A stretch of DNA of 64,000 nt, taken from assembly GCA_964036315.1 (NCBI GenBank), contig OZ038495.1, forward strand, positions 31,116,847-31,180,846. The letters are read 5' to 3'. Under the pieces are notes generated by a model. It had not been told where the DNA came from and searched no databases. It saw only the letters and a program-made list of their open reading frames with translations. Of this stretch, positions 42,702 to 53,852 are shown piece by piece. Every line of letters starts with the position of its first letter. Position 1 is the stretch's first letter. The position numbers and the translations under genes were made by a program. This stretch comes from Acanthosepion esculentum. Its lineage: Eukaryota > Mollusca > Cephalopoda > Sepiida > Sepiidae.

Positions 42702-42706
<5 letters not shown>

Positions 42707-42789
42707 TAGAAGAGAGGTACCGCAAACATTTTGGTTGTAATGTGGGTTTTTAAAAGAATATTATTCTTTATTTTTCATAGTTTTACAAC

Positions 42790-42825
42790 ACGTGTTTCTG
42801 GTCTCACGATCGTCTTCAGGTAAAG
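42790..42825 (-). ncRNA. Hammerhead-like motif in PLE-1 3' region
   Basis: Minus strand CTGAAGA, a weak GATC-GTGA-GACC hairpin, GAAA (42795-42819), 150 bp after the endonuclease stop. TTTAC and GTAAA on either side could form stem I. PLEs are known to carry hammerheads in their terminal repeats. Confidence 0.5.
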
Positions 42826-42971
42826 GGTGGATATTTTCACATATTATTAAAAATAATTGTTTTCTTTTATGTTTTTCAATGTTAAATATTCTCGATATGA
42901 GACATTCTCTGTTTTTGTGTTGGTCATTCGAATGTCTTTCTTTAAATGGCTGTGTGCTTTTGTGTGTGGGG

Positions 42972-43594
42972 TCATGATCTATTTAGTTCCTGTTTGAATT
43001 TATTTATGAAGTTTTTTTCTTGTATTTGTAGGTAGGAATAATTGTCTGTTTGATATATCGTCATGATATTAAATTTATCCTGGTTACATTCAAAGATATG
43101 TTGTGAAAGAAAAAGTTTTCTGTTGTCTGGCAACTTTATGATGCTTTTGTGTAGGGAGACCCTGTTGTTCAGTTGTTAGCTGATGCCTATATATGATTTC
43201 CTGCATTTTGTGCATTAAAGTACATATATAACATTTTTGGAGTTGCAGTTTAAGTTTTTGTTTATTGTGAACGTTTTTGGGGGGTTTTCAAAAGTGTAGG
43301 AGTTTCCTTCTATAATGATGCCACAAACCCCACACCTTTTTTGTTGCATTTTGTGACTCCCTGTATTGTGTGTTGGCTAAATTTAGATGAGGTTAATGTG
43401 TTTTAGGTTTTTAGATTGGCGTTTGCTTTTAATTATTTTGGTTCTTTTTAGTATATTATTCAGTTTATTATTCTTGCAAAGTGGGTCTAGATTTTTGGTA
43501 ATTTTTGTGAATATTTCTGAATTGTTTTTGTTGTATGTTGAGACATATGCTAGAGTTGGTTCGACGTTACGTTTCTTTTTATTTCTAAGTTGGT
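42972..43594 (-). pseudogene. PLE-1 linker and GIY-YIG endonuclease, with stops
   Basis: One frame, shifted relative to the RT frame, reads LRNKKKRNVEPTLAYVSTYN, KIIKSKRQSKNLKHI, (two stops), QQKRCGVCGIIIEGNSYTF, NLNCNSKNVIYVL-stop-CTKC, RKSYIGIS-stop-QLNNRVS, LHKSIIKLPDN and FECNQDKFNIM. The CG.CG zinc-binding pair, NVIY.L.C..C...YIG and LNNR.S.H blocks are diagnostic of the PLE endonuclease. At least four in-frame stops make it non-functional. Confidence 0.88.
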
Positions 43595-44938
43595 CTAGAG
43601 GGAGTTTTTTGGGAGTTCAAAACCTTTGTTTATTAGTGTTGTGGGGTAGCCTCGTTTTTTTAGAGTTTTATGTAGTTCTTCTAAGCGGGTTTTTCGGAGG
43701 TGTTTATCAGTCACTATAGTACAAACCCTACGTGCTAGGGAATAGGGGATGGATTTTAGGCAGCTTTTGGTGTGATGGCTCTTGAAATGAAGGTATTTTT
43801 GGTTGTCTGTGGGTTTGTGGTAGATATCTGTGATTATATGGTTGTTTTTATTTCTAATGAGTATATCTAAAAATGGTAATTCGTTAAAATTATATTCTTG
43901 CGTGAATTTGATTTTTGTGTGTAAGTTTTGAAGTAGAGTGTGAAATTGGTTAATGTCGCCCCATGAGGATTTCCAAAAGATGAAGCAACCATCTACGTAA
44001 CTTTTCCAAGATTTAGTGAACTGGGCTTTTATATTTGCCCCACATATTTGTTCTATCTGTTCATAGAGGTTTTCTTCTAGGTAAGCTAATGTTAGGGTGG
44101 CATATGTTGTAGCCATTTTTGTTGCCATTGCTGTACCAAGGGTTTGGATATAGTTTTTATTGTCAAATTCAAAGGTGTTATTGTATAAAATTAGGTCTAT
44201 ACTATTGATAATTAACTCTTTAGTGAATCTTGGATGAAGTGTTTCTGGATGTTTTTCAATCCAGAATGAGATTGCTTTCTTTCCTAGTTCATGGGGTATG
44301 TTGCTGTATAGGCTACTAATATCAAAAGTTGCCATAAGCGTTCCCGGATCCACCTTTTGTGGTATGCAGCTAAGGAAATGTATATCGTCTCTGATGTGAC
44401 TTTTAATTTGTTTCGTATATGGTTGCAATATTATGTCTATCAGGTTACTTAGTTTACTAGTTGGACAGGCTGGTCCTGCTACTATTGGTCTGAATGTAAG
44501 GTCACTGGTGTTTGGGATGCTAATGTATTCAGATTTTTGTGTCTCTATAGCTGATTTTATTTCACTTGATTTGTGAATTTTAGGTAGTCCGTAGAAATTG
44601 CTTGTTTTAGGTATAAAGTTTATTAGGAAATCCTTTTCTTTTTTTGTTAATATTTTATTATGTGTTATGCAGAGTTTTGTAATTTTTGATATAATGTTTT
44701 TGTCTATGTTAGAGTCAATTAATCTGTAGTTATTTCTATCCTCTAGTGTTTCTAGAATTTTTGTTTTATAGTATGTTCTGTCCATGATCACTATGGCGCT
44801 GCCTTTATCTGCTTCTTTTATAATTATGTTATTATTTTTTAGGATGTTCTCTAAGGCTAGTCTTTGTCTGTATGTGAGTTTGTCGAATGGTTTGGATTTT
44901 TCCTGTAGGTTGAGGTTCCAGAGTTTTTCGAAAAACAT
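43595..44938 (-). pseudogene. PLE-1 reverse transcriptase, 447-codon open frame
   Basis: The longest non-repetitive open frame in the window. Landmarks in order: NIIIKEADKGSAIVIMD (residues about 37-53), NFYGLPKIHK, TFRPIVAGPACPTSKLS, TLMATFDISSLYSNIP (motif A, D present), LGTAMATKMATTYATL (motif B region), SYVDGCFIFW (motif C) and NELPFLDILI. Motif C reads YVDG where YVDD is required, removing one catalytic aspartate. The frame opens just after a stop (about 44942-44944), and upstream PLE N-terminal sequence lies beyond it, so the methionine used is not the true start. It ends early by a frameshift before the linker. Confidence 0.9.
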
Positions 44939-44940
44939 AT

Positions 44941-45199
44941 TTAGCTAACTGGTATTGCTATTTTTGTTTGGGAATAAATTAGATTTGTTTTTTACTAGTG
45001 ACTCATCTGTAATATTTTTGCTATCATTAAACATTTCTATTAGTCTCAGTTTGCGTTCAAATTCCTTAAGGTCTTTTTTAGGTCTGCTATATTGCTTTTT
45101 GGAGCAGGGCAGAATTTTAGGTCCAATTTCAGTAGGTTGATTTCGTCATTTGTAAATGTGTATGTGGATAGGTTTATTACTTTGGGTTTTGTGTCATCT
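44941..45199 (-). pseudogene. PLE-1 N-terminal region, frameshifted
   Basis: The minus strand reads VINLSTYTFTNDEINLLKLD, LKFCPAPKSNIADL, then after a frame change KEFERKLRLIEMFNDSKNIT and a stop before the RT frame. L(S/T)..Y..T..E..LL..GL.F.P.P is the usual start of PLE proteins. Confidence 0.8.
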
Positions 45200-45316
45200 A
45201 AACTGTTTTTTTTGTTCGGACTGGGGCTTCTAAAAAATAATGATTGTTTCTTTTAATATATCTTGGGTTTTCTAAAAGATATTCTCTCCCTGTACATTTT
45301 GAGTTTTCTTGCCAGT

Positions 45317-45319
<3 letters not shown>

Positions 45320-45376
<57 letters not shown>
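45320..45376. repeat. (TA)n microsatellite at PLE-1 5' border
   Basis: Pure TA tract. Confidence 0.95.
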
Positions 45377-45377
<1 letters not shown>

Positions 45378-45394
45378 TGTCTCTGCGTTATTTT

Positions 45395-45720
45395 TACTAG
45401 GCAAAATTTATTTAAGCAAATGCTCTACTTTTAAAATCCAGTTATTTGGGTTTGGACTTTGTTAAACAGACGCTTCGCTATAGCTGAGTGGCATAGCATG
45501 TCATATCAATTGACGGTTCCGTATAGGACACAGGTTCGATTACTGTTGGAGAAGGTATATTTTCTACGAAATTTCTCAAATATTCACGCCGGTAAATATA
45601 ATTAATACTGTTTATTTAAAAAACAGAGCTCTTGCTTAAATAAAGTGTACCAACCAAAAATTGCGTATAAACAAAACACATTAAATAATTTTCGGACTTA
45701 ATCCATGTCCTAATATATAC
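45395..45720 (+). mobile_element. tRNA-derived SINE, family 1, copy 5
   Basis: Tail remnant (45400-45430), short leader, tRNA-like region at about 45473-45555 (A box TAGCTGAGTGGCATAGC, B box GGTTCGATTAC), then a tail with TTCACGCCGGTAAAT to about 45700. Confidence 0.75.
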
Positions 45721-46400
45721 GTAAACGTAAAGAAAGAAATGAATTTCGTATTTATTAATTCGACAGAATTTTCTTACTTTTTGCTCCTAAGTCTTTTTTT
45801 ATTTGTTTTTGAATTTATTTTATCTTATAATTATTTTTTGCATATAGTTTTTTCCGTTTTTAATTTTTAAAACTTTATTTTCCTTTGTCCGAACGTATTT
45901 TTCCTTGTTTATTTATTTCTACGTGTTACTTCTTTCTTTGTTTTTCGTCTTAAATATCTGTTAATTCTTCGGTGTTAAATCTTCTATCTTTGTGTTTATT
46001 TTGTATAATCTGTCCGTCTTTTCTTAATTTTATTTTTTGTGTTTTCGTTGTCAGACTTGTTTTTTAAGAGCGGCCATCTTGTAAAATTTGCTATTGTCAC
46101 GTATTTCTTGTTTCGTATTTCTTTTTGTAGCATTTCATTTATTTCTTTTCTGTTGTATTAATTTTTAAAAATGAAAGACATTTTGTTGATTGTTGTTAAA
46201 CGTTTTTCTTTCTTTAACAAGATTTATAAGATTTATATTTATAACTAGAAGTAAAAATTATTTTGTATAAGTAATGGATTTGATAATTTGGTGTTTATAT
46301 CATCCTTTTGTGTTCATTATTATTATTGTACAGAGTATTTTTGGTTGTGATCATATTCATAATAATTTTGGTTGTGAATATTGAAGAAACAGGCCTGACA
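45721..46400. other. Non-coding stretch, no gene seen
   Basis: T-rich on the plus strand. Nothing recognised. Confidence 0.5.
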
Positions 46401-46474
46401 ATATTTACTTACGCTCTATCCTTGACACTGAACACATTAAGTCATAAATATAGCATACATTAAAAGTATATCTT

Positions 46475-46518
46475 ATATATATATATGAGTGTGTGTGTAC
46501 AGATATATATATATACAG

Positions 46519-46555
<37 letters not shown>

Positions 46556-46625
46556 TAGATCAAGAAGTCACACACACACACACACATACACATATATACA
46601 TATATATATATATATGTATGTATGT
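46475..46625. repeat. (TA)n, (GA)n and (CA)n microsatellites
   Basis: Several short dinucleotide runs. The 93-codon minus frame here is an artefact. Confidence 0.9.
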
Positions 46626-46734
46626 GTAAGCAAATATGTGGATGTAGGTCCGACTGTATGATGAAAATTTGGAAAAGACAAAGCAAAATCCGAATATGTG
46701 AGTTGACTGTTTTTTGGTTTGTTTTTTATTTTGC

Positions 46735-46790
46735 TGTCAACGTCAGACGGTTCGGTCTAATAGACCATCTTCAGGACATGGTTATTGGAG
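46735..46790 (-). ncRNA. Hammerhead-like motif, last core base changed
   Basis: Minus strand CTGAAGA, T, perfect hairpin GGTCT-ATT-AGACC, GAAC (46750-46774). The final A of GAAA is C, so activity is unlikely. Confidence 0.45.
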
Positions 46791-46899
46791 ACATATTTAT
46801 ATTAAATTTCAGTTAAAATGAAGAGACGATGGATACAGGATTAGTCAGAAACAGAAAAACTGAAATTCTAAAGTCAGTGTTCTCTTTCTTGGATTCTGG

Positions 46900-46975
46900 T
46901 TACTTAAATATTTGTATCTATAAAAAGAATGTTAAACATAAAAATGTCTTTATATACATATATATATATATAACT
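46900..46975 (+). mobile_element. SINE family-1 tail fragment
   Basis: TTACTTAAATATTTGTATCT and AAAAAGAATGTTAAACATAA followed by TA repeats, identical to the tail at 25.05-25.10 kb. No tRNA head. Confidence 0.75.
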
Positions 46976-47004
46976 TCGACATAATTTTCTTACTTTTTGC
47001 TGGA

Positions 47005-47460
47005 CTATTCAGATGATTATTCAACTCAGCATTCATTTTGGCCGATTTTTTGCCACATTGCCTTGCAATGCATGTCGGTCCCTGTCAGTAAGTTTGCAAG
47101 TCCGGCCCGAATTACTTCGGTTACTCGAGGTTTTGCCATGTTTCTAATATTGCATCATAGTTCCTGATATGGTAGCTTTTGAAAAACTAAAAAGTTCAGC
47201 AAACTTGAGGGTCGATGTTCCTGCTATGCGAGCTCCAAAAATTTGCCCTTTTTTCAACTCGGAGAGGTCACGCATTTAGCTTAAAATTTTACTAAATTCT
47301 AAAAATAAATAAGGCAAATACAGTAAATTAGATAAATAAACGTATTTACAATAGATATAAACAGCAATTACGAAGTTTTAGTTAAAGTTCTTAATATAGT
47401 AGGTCTTTAAAATATAGGAGTGGAATTTGCACCTGTTCCAATTATTTTGTCCAACCCCTG
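47005..47460 (-). pseudogene. Tc1-like transposase N-terminus with 5' TIR
   Basis: The minus-strand end CAGGGGTTGGACAAAATAAT at 47460 has TA beyond it, as in a Tc1-type terminus. The frame from 47275 reads MRDLSELKKGQIFGARIAG, TLKFAELFSFSKATISGTM, a stop, KHGKTSSNRSNSGRTCKLTD and RDRHALQGNVAKNRPK. This is the paired helix-turn-helix DNA-binding part with the GR-K box (here GRTCK) of Tc1-family transposases. The catalytic part is missing, so the element is 3'-truncated near 47000. Confidence 0.85.
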
Positions 47461-47582
47461 TATATATAAGACTTCTTGATCTATCTATATATCTATCTCT
47501 ACATACATATATATATATATATATATACAAGTCTCTCTCTCTCATATATATATATATAAGTAGTCTTTTATATATATATATA

Positions 47583-48855
47583 TTAGGTCATCCCATAAGT
47601 TCTGTCCGAATTTTAACTTTTTGTTAATATGAACGAGATTTAAAGAGTATTTTATAATGTCTAATGGAGCTGAACATTATTTTAATGTTTAGATGCATTT
47701 AAACTGATCAGATTTTATTTCAGAGAACAATAAAATTAAATTTTGTTTGATTAAAACCCTTCTAACATGGAAGTACCCAAGAATCATTTGAGGCACATAA
47801 TGCTTTATGAGTCCAAGAAAGGAAAATCAGCAGCAGAAACGGCTAGAAACATTCACTCAGTTTATGGAGAGGAATGTGTGAATGAAAGAACTTGAAGATG
47901 GTTTGCAAAATTCAGAGGTGGAGATTTCAATCTTGAAGATGAAGATCGAACCGGATGTCCAGTTGAGTTTGATGAAAAGCTTCTTGAAAAAGCAGCCCTT
48001 GAAGAAAATCCTGCTTTATCAGTTGAGGAATTGGCAGTGGTTCTCAGTTCAAACCATACAACTGTTCATCGTCATCTTCAACAACCTGGAAAAGTTCCTA
48101 AACTTGGAATGCCTCATGAATTGTCTGAAAACAACCTCAAATCCCGAGTTGACATCTGCTCTTCTCTCCATTCTCGCCAACTTGTTTCACCTTTTTTGGA
48201 TAGACTAGTGACTGGCGACGAAAAATGGATCTTTTATCGAAATGTAAAGCGCCATAGACAGTGGCTTGGTAAAGGGGAAGGACACCAGCCGCAGCCGAGA
48301 TGGGAACTTCATGGGCAAAAGGTTCTTCTTCCAATCTGGTGGGATTGCCAAGGAATAATCCACATTGAATTCTTACCACCTAATGCAACAATTAATGCTC
48401 AAATATACAGTCAGCAATTAGAGCGTTTGAACCAAGCTTTGAGGAATAAAAGAACCTGCTCTAGTGAATCGAAAACGGGTGATGTTTCATCAGGACAATG
48501 CGTGACCACACACAGCAAGAATCACGTCACAAAAGATCGAAGAACTTGGTTGGGCGAAAATTCCTCATCCACCTTATTCTCCCGACCTTGTTCCTTCAGA
48601 CTACATTTGATTCGTAGCTTACAGAATCATTTGGAAGAAACAGCTTTTGTAACACAGGAAGAGGTTAAAACTGACATTTGTTAGTTCTTCGAATCAAAGC
48701 CAAAAGAATTTTACAGTAATGGAATTAGTAAGCTTGTTAATAGATGGAAGGAAGTCATAGATAATCAGGGAAAATACATTGTTGATTGAATCTTTAATTA
48801 AATGTAACATTTGGTAACTTGTTTCAAAATTCGGACAGAACTTATGCGATGACCT

Positions 48856-48857
<2 letters not shown>
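47583..48857 (+). mobile_element. mariner transposon, nearly full length
   Basis: TIRs TTAGGTCATCCCATAAGTTC (47583) and, inverted, TCAGGTCATCGCATAAGTTC (48857), with two mismatches in the first 17 bp and continued similarity to about 32 bp. TA precedes the left end. Length of about 1275 bp is typical of mariner. It sits between (TA)n tracts, as expected for TA-targeting. Confidence 0.92.
47767..48789 (+). pseudogene. mariner transposase, frameshifted
   Basis: Read in one frame of 341 codons, including the stop, with two compensating frameshifts. MEVPKNHLRHIMLYESKKGK and RWFAKFRGGDFNLEDEDRTG form the N-terminal HTH and linker, VTGDEKWIFY holds the first catalytic Asp, WWDCQGIIHIEFLPPN is the core, then (frame shifted, about 48455-48605) MFHQDNA with the second Asp and PPYSPDLVPSDY with the third (D,D34D arrangement), then (frame restored) SLQNHLEETAFVTQEEVKTD and WKEVIDNQGKYIVD. 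Stops occur at codon 42, after HQDNA and near FFESK. Dead, but all three aspartates survive. Confidence 0.92.

Positions 48858-48859
<2 letters not shown>

Positions 48860-48897
<38 letters not shown>
48860..48897. repeat. (TA)n microsatellite
   Basis: Pure TA tract at the right border of the mariner. Confidence 0.95.
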
Positions 48898-48899
<2 letters not shown>

Positions 48900-49822
48900 A
48901 AGTCTTATATATATGCAGAGAGAGGGACAGGGAGACATTGTTGGGGCATATATGTAGACACAGATATGCATGTCTACGTGTACATGAATCAATATTTCTA
49001 TACAGGTTTACATGCCTATATATTGTCTTTCCATACACATAAGTTTTCTTTACTCATATATATCGCATACCATAGATTTCTTTGTGTATTTAAAGCACAT
49101 TCTCTCTCCAAATTACTATCAATGCAGATTTGTTACTTTAATCCTGTTACTCATCCTATATTGATTTTCTTTATCCTCACTCCGACCTTTCTCTTGCTGA
49201 AACAAACCGGCCGTGTATCAATGTATAACCGTGGTTTCGCGCCATTTCCAACCTGCTGCCCAGATCTGGATATTTCGCAGGGCGAAACGGCAAGCACTCC
49301 GATCCCTTTCCCGAGTTGATCAATATGTAAGTTCGTATTTACCCGTTACAAGAAACAAGGCGGGAATATTTGGAATTCCTTTCTCTTTCCGTTATGCTAT
49401 TTTGCATTTTCCTTCCTCTATCGTATATTTTGTTGTTGTTATATTTAAGAACTTTGCTTTCAAAAAGTGCCCCTATGGACTCAACATTGTATGTATGAAG
49501 AGTCAGTTATAAGATGTAAATATACATTTTTTTTTAAGTTTGGTTACATTAAACATTTTCGTATTGGTTTTAGATGACGCCATATTTGAAGCAATACTTA
49601 AAATAAATTTAATGCAAATGGCATAGAGTAGTTAATATCAGAATTGCAAATATTAAGAGTAGAAATCTGAACGTCGTCTTGTTATAAGTGGTTTAAATTT
49701 CATTTTAAATGTTGCTTTATGACTTAAATCTCTTGCCTTATATAAACTTTATAATCTTTATATGCAAGGCATCATGTTTATGGCTTCCTAACTGTTTGGA
49801 TTTCGGGAAGCTCATAAAGCAG

Positions 49823-49870
<48 letters not shown>

Positions 49871-50430
49871 GAAGATAGATAGGTAGATGGATAGATAGAT
49901 AGAACAATCAATTGACAGCAGATGTCAAGTTATTTTATGGTTTCATGTATTTGATCGTTGTCTACTTTCTTTATTTTGATGTCGGCAGGTGTATTGTTTC
50001 TTCCAGGCCCCAATATCAGCCATTGATTCTAGCAACCCACCTGTGACTTGGTGTTTGCCGTCTAAAACTTCGACAATCAATGAGTTACATGCTTATTGTG
50101 TTACTTTCTTTGAGAATCTCGTTTTATTTATATTACTATATTTATCAGACGTGTACTGAAAAACTATGACACTGTTTCTTCGCAGATAAGATTTGTAAAT
50201 TAACCGCACCTGCTTTTTCATAACTTTTTTGGTGCCCAAAATTTAGAGAAATACAATGTCTGTTTGTTTCGTCTAGAGTTAATTGTAACCGCAAAATGAA
50301 ACAAATAACTTTCCCTTTTGAAGATAAAGACTTTTTCTTAATTCACTTCGCGATGAAAAAGATAGAACTTATACCCATTTGAAATAAAGGTAGTATTTTC
50401 ATCTAGGTTATTATACATGTTATTAGACAT
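48898..50430. other. Non-coding stretch, no gene seen
   Basis: Contains (TA)n(GA)n at about 49826-49870. Frames up to 117 codons show no domain. Confidence 0.5.
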
Positions 50431-50470
50431 AAAGTTTCGTCCCAATGGCTAATGGTCATCTCCAGGCATC
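50430..50470 (-). ncRNA. Hammerhead-like motif, decayed
   Basis: Minus strand CTGGAGA, TGACCATTAGCCATTGGGAC, GAAAC (50435-50465). The first box differs at one conserved position. Confidence 0.4.
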
Positions 50471-50474
50471 CATT

Positions 50475-51600
50475 ATTTTGCGGATATGGGTTTTCTCTTG
50501 ATGGTTTTGTTATTTACTAATTCATGACAGTTAGCTCCTGCTGAACCAATGTAAAATTTTATCTTCCACATCATTGAACAACATATATCTCATCAGCCAA
50601 GCAATGTACACTTGAAGATGGCCAGATCGAACTTGGCAGAAACGTTGTCTCGATTAGCATCCATAAAATCGAGATGAAAACAATTGCTCGAATAAATTAA
50701 AGTCTACTCAGAATTTTCGTCTCTAAAATGAAAATACTAAAAAAACGCATTTATTAATATAAATTATATTCTTAGAGATCAAATTGCTTTCTGTTGCATG
50801 TCGCTATGGGAAATATGTTAATACATCATTTAAACAAATATCTTACATTATTTGTCCATTCAATTCAAGCCCGAAGAACCACTGAAGAATAATTCTTTCT
50901 AAATTACGTTGGAGAAAAAAGAGTGGAAGTTAATGCGGATTATTGGGATGTGTGAGATAGATAATTCGATGTTCCAAGCCAGTTTTCGCCTGTTGAACGA
51001 TTAGAGAAAGAACACGGGAGAGATCAGCTGACTGTCACTGAAGAATCATGTTCTTTGTCAGCATTGATATTTGCTTATTCATCTGGAAATGTTCAAATAT
51101 GAACAGTAGTGCCAATTGTCAATTTCGAAAGAATTAAGTGACTATCATATTTCTTTTCATCTGCTGGATATTCCATACTACAAATGTAGTGTGTCTCTTA
51201 CCACGCAGTCTGAGAGTATAGATTTTGCACTCAGCATCAAACAAGACCATCGAAGGTGCTAAGTGCATGTTTTAACTGAGTGGGGCTTCCGGTCGTTGAA
51301 TGTAGGATCACGTAATCTCCCGACAACACACCCTTGCAAATATGACAGATATAAGATATATAAACATCTACTCCAAAGGATAGTGGACAGTTATCGAAGG
51401 CGAGAATGTGAGGTCCATATTTCGGGTGAGGGGCGATGGTACCGCGCACACACACACACACACACACACACTCTATCTGTCTCTCACAAACACACGCACA
51501 TAAAATCACGCATATATACGCACACGTGTACACATACTTTCTGACAGTAACTAAAGAAATTCCAGAGAGAATTAAATGTAATGTTAAGTATATAAAATGT
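50475..51600. other. Non-coding stretch, no gene seen
   Basis: Includes a (CA)n run at about 51448-51472. No coding feature recognised. Confidence 0.5.
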
Positions 51601-51905
51601 TCCCCCTATGTGTCGAAGTCCTTTCAGGACGTTGGTTATAATTGTCTTCCACAATTTTCTATCCTTTGTAGTTCGTAATATATTTTGTCTTTGTGCTATC
51701 ATTCGTAAACCCTATTCTGACGTTCATTTAGTCAAACTCTCTAGGGAGGTTATGCGATGTCTTCATCGGCCACTCTTACCTTCAATCTGTCCTGTGAGTA
51801 TCGGTTTTTCCAATCACTCTTTCCTTATTATGTGCCCTAGAAATTTCAACTCTTTCTTCCTGATGCGAACAGTAAGCGTGCTTTTTCTCTACATTTTTTT
51901 CTAAA
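51600..51905 (-). pseudogene. LINE C-terminal fragment, copy 4
   Basis: The minus strand reads FLGHIIRKE-like text, then MIAQRQNILRTTKDRKLWKT and IITNVLKGLRHIG (51620-51702). It parallels copies at 2.2 and 32.4 kb. ...KLW...I.NVL is the common C-terminal end of this LINE family. Confidence 0.6.
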
Positions 51906-51987
51906 ATTTCGGCGTTGCTCACATGAAATATCACATGAAACATTTATCAATTAAACGGCAAAAAAAAATTTATTACACTGAAAATAT

Positions 51988-52620
51988 GTGTTTATAACAA
52001 TGTCTGAAGACCAACTTCTCGAGAGCTCCTCTTTGCGGCTGCTCGGTCTCACGCTGTCCGCTGATCTGAGATGGAACCAATACATCGAGTCAGTTGCATC
52101 ATCCACCGCAAGGAAAGTTGGTTCCTTGTGCCGAGCCAGGAAATTTTTCTCCCTGGAATCGATCCTCCAAGTCTATAAATCGACCATTCGCCCTTGCATG
52201 GAGTATTGCTGCCATATATGGTCTGGGGCCCCTGCTGTTTGCCTCAGGGTTCTTGATAAGATCCGGAGACGGATATGCAATGTGATTGGCCTTGATCTGT
52301 CATCTCGTCTGCAGTCGCTCTCTCACAGACGCGATGTTGCCTCGCTCTGCCTTTTTTACAAGTACTTTCACGGTAATTGTTCCGAGGAGCTGCTTTCGCT
52401 TGTCCCTAAGTCTCGTGAAGTTAAACGTCCTACGAGGCTGGCATCCCGTTCCCACAACTACACCGTTGAAACTGTTAGATGTAGACGTCTCTTCTACTCC
52501 AATAGCTTCATGTCTCGCACATCTCGCCTATGGAACTCCCTTCCCTATTACTGTTTCCCTGACAAATACAATCTCCAACGGTTTAAGTGTAGCGTCAATC
52601 GACATCTCCAGTTGCCTTGA
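51988..52620 (+). pseudogene. Jockey-like LINE reverse transcriptase C-terminus
   Basis: A 210-codon uninterrupted frame: SLRLLGLTLSADLRWNQYIE, SSTARKVGSLCRARKFFSLE, YKSTIRPCMEYCCHIWSGAP, LDKIRRRICNVIGLDL, LSHRRDVASLCLFYKYFHG and SRTSRLWNSLPYYCFPDKYN. This is the region after the catalytic palm in Jockey-type non-LTR RTs. The polymerase core and endonuclease are absent, so it is a 5'-truncated insertion. The intact frame suggests it is younger than the copy at 16.0-16.85 kb. Confidence 0.88.
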
Positions 52621-52852
52621 TATATCCACTTCCCTTCTCCACATCCTTTCACCTTTCATTCCTATCTGCTCTCGCTCCAAATCTTCTGTAACCCCCTTGC
52701 CTTGATCGACCCACTGTCTTTCTCTTTCACCACATCCTCTCCTTTACCACTCCTATCTGCTCTTCCTCCAACCCTTCTTTAACTCCTTGCGTGATAGTGG
52801 CCTCCAGCCTTGCTTGGGGTGATACGCTTAAAAAAAAAAAGAAAAAAAAAGT
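52621..52852 (+). mobile_element. Jockey-like LINE 3' UTR and A-rich tail
   Basis: Two related pyrimidine-rich blocks (TCCTATCTGCTCTCGCTCC and TCCTATCTGCTCTTCCTCC), then GCGTGATAGTGGCCTCCAGC and a tail of A with single Gs from about 52830. Confidence 0.85.
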
Positions 52853-52859
52853 GAAACAA

Positions 52860-53560
52860 AAACTGTATTCAAAGATGGCTTTATTGCTCCATACGATATT
52901 GTCTTTTGTAAAATCATCGACACTATAGAATAGAGGATCTGAAAACACAGTAATTACTGATAGTCTTTTGCAACGTCTATTTTTTTTCTCGTACTGTCAT
53001 AAACGTAAAAATTAGAGTATATATCATATAGTGCCACCTTTTGTAATCAAATTATTTACACACATTACACAATTTTATATTACATCGGCTTTATATACCA
53101 ATATTGTTACAATCGAATAATTTACGATAACTAAACAAAAGGAAGACGAACAGTATTTTGTAATCCTATGTTTGTTTTTGCTTTAATTTTAAATAATCGG
53201 GAAAGCACCGAGTTTTTCTTCTAATGTAAAACCTATATATGTTCACTAAAATATATGCCCATACAAAATACTGAATGTACTGGTTTGCAAGCATACACAC
53301 TTAACGCTGAAAACGAAACATACACACGCGCATATATTAACACAAATATAAATCATGGTTGGAGAATTACAAAATGAAACGTAGAAAAATAAATTTATTT
53401 AATATTCTGAAAATTATTATTCTCATTTTTCCTTGATCTAAAATGATGGTACACCTAGAAGTCTAACTTTTGTAAAGTAGAGGTCAAAGCGGATAAATAA
53501 AATTGTTTCTTAGCACGTCAGATTTCGTGTTTGGAGCGTTGTTACCATCAAATGTAAAAT
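52860..53560. other. Non-coding stretch, no gene seen
   Basis: AT-rich sequence, nothing recognised. Confidence 0.5.
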
Positions 53561-53566
53561 GTTGCA

Positions 53567-53852
53567 GGTGTTTAATGCGGAATGTTCTCGAAAATGGCGT
53601 TTGTTAGGAATGGATGTTTCAAAATGTGCTGAAAGAAGGAAAGCAAGTAAAAATGGAGAAAGAAAGTGTGAGAAGTATAAAAGAAAAAGAAAGTGAAAAT
53701 GTAATTAAAAGCAAGAAAACTGGAGAGAATTTAAGGAAAAGAGAAAGATGAGAATTATTGCAGAATTTCTTTTTTGGAAAAAAGAAATGAAAGCGTGAAG
53801 AGGGAAAAAGAAGATCAAAGAACGAAAACAGAATGTGAATGAAAGACAAATG
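53567..53852 (+). repeat. 280-bp unit, copy 2
   Basis: Same ends and order as 33087-33365 (CAGGTGTTTAATGCGGAATG ... GAACGAAAACAGAATG), high similarity by eye. No flanking 150-bp direct repeat here. Confidence 0.88.

Larger units (their letters stand above)
42705..45318 (-). mobile_element. Penelope-like element PLE-1, nearly complete
   Basis: A minus-strand element bounded by (TA)n on both sides. It has an N-terminal region (45199-44941), RT (44938-43595), linker and GIY-YIG endonuclease (43594-42972), and a 3' region with a hammerhead-like motif (42795-42819). Sequence and gene structure differ from PLE-2, so it is a different PLE lineage. A 3'-end fragment of the same family is at 27.57-27.70 kb. 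Confidence 0.85.
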
